From positions 1-5,947 of the forward strand of contig JAEOUK010000501.1 of NCBI GenBank assembly GCA_016839385.1: a stretch of 5,947 nucleotides of DNA, given 5' to 3'. A program made the translations under genes and the position numbers. The notes under the pieces were generated by a model. The model was not told the origin of the DNA. It saw nothing but the letters and a program-made list of their open reading frames with translations, and made no database searches. Below are positions 4,140 to 5,947 of this stretch, piece after piece (position 1 is the first letter of the stretch; every line of letters starts with the position of its first letter). Origin of the DNA: Promethearchaeota archaeon (GTDB taxonomy: Archaea; Asgardarchaeota; Lokiarchaeia; Sigynarchaeales; MK-D1).

Positions 4140-5224
4140 TAAAATTTTTCCTCCATTAACTTATCTTTTGGAATAAGATGGAATGAACAATCAATATGAC
4201 GAATCCAGTGTAATCCCTCAGGTAAAATGCTATACTGTTTAGTTTCTGGAGGAATTGGATCTCCAAATCCTAACTTAACAAGCATGTATGGCATATTAGC
4301 ATAGGGAATATTGTATTGCTTCCCCGCATAGGAGAAGAAATAACTTGTTGTAAAGAACCTCCCTGGATTAATTTCAGTAGGCATCGGAATTCCATCTTTA
4401 TCATACTTCATATCAACACAGAATACTCCACTTGCATTTTTATCAATAGATAAAACTGCTTTAGTTGCCATTTCATTAACTTTATCATTGTTAACAGTAG
4501 CGGCTACTACAGGAGTTCCTGTCACTCCAGAAGGTGCGAGATAAGGATAAATATATTCTAATCGCTCGCGAGCTTGAGAAGTGATGAGTTTACCTTCCTT
4601 CCAAACGCTTTGAAAAGCAACATTTCTACCCGTTAGATTTTCTTGAGCAATAAAAATCCAGTTTTTACCACGAGCTCTCCAATATTTTATCCAGTGGACT
4701 CCGAGATCCACGGAATCGCAGGGAGTAGAACCAGTTCCTCCTGCACCTTGAGTTGCACGAATCCAGAGGTTCGGACCCAACTCTTGGAAAGCTCTATTCA
4801 TATCTTCTATTAAGGTTTCATCTCGAAGAACGATAGATTTCACAGTGGGAAATCCATTTTTATCCCAAACTTCAGCAGAGAGGTTTTTATCATGGCAAAT
4901 CTTCACGGTTTCTTTAGAGGGAAGGTAAGTTTTTGCGTGTAATCGCTCCCTTTTTTCTGATATTATTTTAACTTCAATATCGGGTTGAGGGTGCACAAAT
5001 TCTATTCCATATTCATCAATAATTTTATTCAGTTCTTCAACATAGTTAGGTGCAGTACAACGAGGTACAATAAATACGTCATCTAATAAAGGGCGGGCGA
5101 ATTCTACATGGTAAGCACTAATATCTGTGCCATAGAGTCTCATATCTTCTCCTGAGTCTCTAAGACTGCGTAAAACATTGACACCAGCAGGTCCACCTGC
5201 TCCAGTAACAAGAATCTTTTTCAT
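4139..5224 (-). CDS. ATP-grasp ligase (carbamoyl-phosphate-synthase-like)
   Basis: The 361-residue cytosolic enzyme belongs to the ATP-grasp fold, which activates a carboxylate as an acyl phosphate with ATP and passes it to an amine or other nucleophile. The N-terminal domain begins ILVTGAGGPAGVNVLRSL, a Rossmann-like glycine loop (8-14). A middle subdomain (about 105-200) holds the glycine-rich loop QGAGGTGS (159-166) expected over ATP. The C-terminal part has the metal-binding residues Asp271 (CVDMKYD), Glu284 and Asn286 (EINPGRF) with Arg289, so catalysis looks intact. Close families include CarB-like and PylC-like ligases of surface-polysaccharide and amino-acid pathways; the substrate is not evident. 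The coupled aminotransferase suggests that the two make and then acylate an amine, which is inference. The ATG at 5224 has a weak AGGA about 11 bases upstream; 42 bases separate it from the membrane gene. Confidence 0.92.
   Translation of the reverse strand: MKKILVTGAGGPAGVNVLRSLRDSGEDMRLYGTDISAYHVEFARPLLDDVFIVPRCTAPNYVEELNKIIDEYGIEFVHPQPDIEVKIISEKRERLHAKTYLPSKETVKICHDKNLSAEVWDKNGFPTVKSIVLRDETLIEDMNRAFQELGPNLWIRATQGAGGTGSTPCDSVDLGVHWIKYWRARGKNWIFIAQENLTGRNVAFQSVWKEGKLITSQARERLEYIYPYLAPSGVTGTPVVAATVNNDKVNEMATKAVLSIDKNASGVFCVDMKYDKDGIPMPTEINPGRFFTTSYFFSYAGKQYNIPYANMPYMLVKLGFGDPIPPETKQYSILPEGLHWIRHIDCSFHLIPKDKLMEEKF
4149..4154 (-). promoter_or_regulatory. Shine-Dalgarno site of the aminotransferase, inside the ATP-grasp gene
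   Basis: On the minus strand GGAGGA lies within the last codons of the ATP-grasp gene and ends 9 bases before the aminotransferase ATG at 4139. It confirms that start and supports coupled translation across the TAATG overlap. Confidence 0.65.
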
Positions 5225-5266
5225 GTTTTTGTGTTTCCTATTTTATAGTAATTAGAAATCCGATAA

Positions 5267-5947
5267 TTATGTGGGAGTGATGTTTTTTTTATTTGAAGTT
5301 TCTCCATTGCGTTCTTTTAATTTCGTGATTTTTCTCTGAAGATGTTTAACGGAGAGTATGTACCAGATAATAAATCCCGCCATTGCTAATATTCCCGCTA
5401 TAAGCCAGTTTACATAACGTAACCAATCATGTCCCAATTCGAGTTGAGCTAGTAATATTGCTCTCAAAGCGACTAATAATCCGATTCCTCCAAGTAGGAG
5501 TGATATCATGAAATATGTAATCACTCGAATTGCCTTGTATTTAATTATAACAAGAGTATATAATCCAGAAACTATGATTAATGCAACAATTATCCAGATC
5601 CAATGAAATCCTCCGTTAGAATCTCCAAATAATGCTAAAGGAGTTAATATTGAATAATTTACAGTTTGAGCGACAACACCAAATAATCCACCCACAAATG
5701 CTAATGCCCAAATCTGTTGAGCTAATAGGGGTTCTGTTAAAGGTTTCTCAGCGAGAATTAACCGTGGTAATGTTAAGTGATCGTGTTCTCCCTTAGATGC
5801 TTCAATAAGTTGGTGATCGGTCACGATGATATCTTGAGTTTTAATGCTATGTCGTTCTCGAAATCCTCGCAAGGAAGCAATTACATAAAATCCATTGAAA
5901 ATATGCACTAAAATTGCACAAAACATAGCAACTTCAAGGCTTCCAAA
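5267..5947 (-). CDS. Polytopic membrane protein, partial (N-terminus beyond right edge)
   Basis: The frame is open to the window edge. The visible 226 residues include seven codons before an internal ATG at 5926, which is probably not the start because it falls inside a membrane helix. Five helices are visible (numbered from the first visible residue): about 3-27, 79-99, 115-135, 141-167 and 177-199. They are separated by a polar, charged loop (about 28-75) and end in a basic, probably cytosolic tail. The first helix ends HIFNGFYVIASLRGF. A His-x3-Gly pattern followed by aromatic residues recalls the haem-binding helix of succinate dehydrogenase/fumarate reductase cytochrome b subunits, but the four later helices have no second matching motif that I can see, so this is a weak hint. 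No family is assigned. It lies 42 bases upstream of the ATP-grasp gene on the same strand and may be co-transcribed. Confidence 0.8.
   Translation of the reverse strand, partial: FGSLEVAMFCAILVHIFNGFYVIASLRGFRERHSIKTQDIIVTDHQLIEASKGEHDHLTLPRLILAEKPLTEPLLAQQIWALAFVGGLFGVVAQTVNYSILTPLALFGDSNGGFHWIWIIVALIIVSGLYTLVIIKYKAIRVITYFMISLLLGGIGLLVALRAILLAQLELGHDWLRYVNWLIAGILAMAGFIIWYILSVKHLQRKITKLKERNGETSNKKNITPT

Noticed and set aside
3703..4176. Plus-strand open frame of 157 codons
   Set aside because: It is antisense to the aminotransferase, whose catalytic motifs across this span are clear.
4564..4573. Perfect palindrome GCTCGCGAGC
   Set aside because: It lies within conserved-looking ATP-grasp coding sequence (Ala-Arg-Glu-Arg region) and is explained by codons; no second copy was seen.
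5240..5249. TATA-like CTATAAAATA on the minus strand before the ATP-grasp gene
   Set aside because: A start about 26 bases after its centre would fall near 5218, inside the gene after its ATG, so it does not fit as this gene's promoter unless the true start lies further in.
5267..5926. Membrane protein starting at the ATG at 5926
   Set aside because: The frame continues open to the window edge with a hydrophobic, helix-like extension, so the ATG is probably an internal methionine.

Overview
The window looks archaeal, and an Asgard (Heimdall-like) archaeon is my best guess. The DNA is AT-rich. Several genes have a recognisable BRE/TATA-type promoter 20-30 bases before the expected transcript start. 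One gene starts at TTG behind a strong Shine-Dalgarno site. One small protein has the look of the longin/roadblock-type (profilin-like) fold that is common in Asgard genomes. The phylum call is inference; no rRNA or other marker gene is present.

Layout. Positions 1-81 probably hold the tail of a gene entering from the left. At 161-406 (+) lies a small protein with a very acidic, probably disordered first half and a four-cysteine C-terminus. It converges on a minus-strand pair: a longin-like small protein (2037-1576) followed after 9 bases by an alpha/beta hydrolase with two N-terminal membrane helices (1566-445). A 207-base divergent region (2038-2244) carries a strong TATA box for that pair and a weaker promoter plus a structured leader for a cold-shock-domain protein (2245-2487, +). 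An unrecognised 124-residue protein follows (2659-3033, +). It converges on a second minus-strand group: a partial multi-helix membrane protein (from the right edge to 5267), an ATP-grasp ligase (5224-4139) and a DegT/DnrJ/EryC1/StrS-type PLP aminotransferase (4139-3057). The last two overlap as TAATG.

How the genes may work together. The ATP-grasp and aminotransferase genes are almost certainly co-translated. They suggest a small pathway that puts an amino group on a sugar (or similar carbonyl compound) and joins a carboxylate to an amine, for example for a surface glycan or a secondary metabolite. The longin-like protein and membrane hydrolase form a second transcription unit that could link a eukaryote-like scaffold or GTPase-regulator fold to a membrane-bound lipid- or ester-hydrolysing enzyme. 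The cold-shock gene looks independently regulated, with a leader able to fold in two ways. There are no RNA genes, CRISPR arrays, insertion sequences or phage genes, and no gene-free stretch longer than 300 bases.
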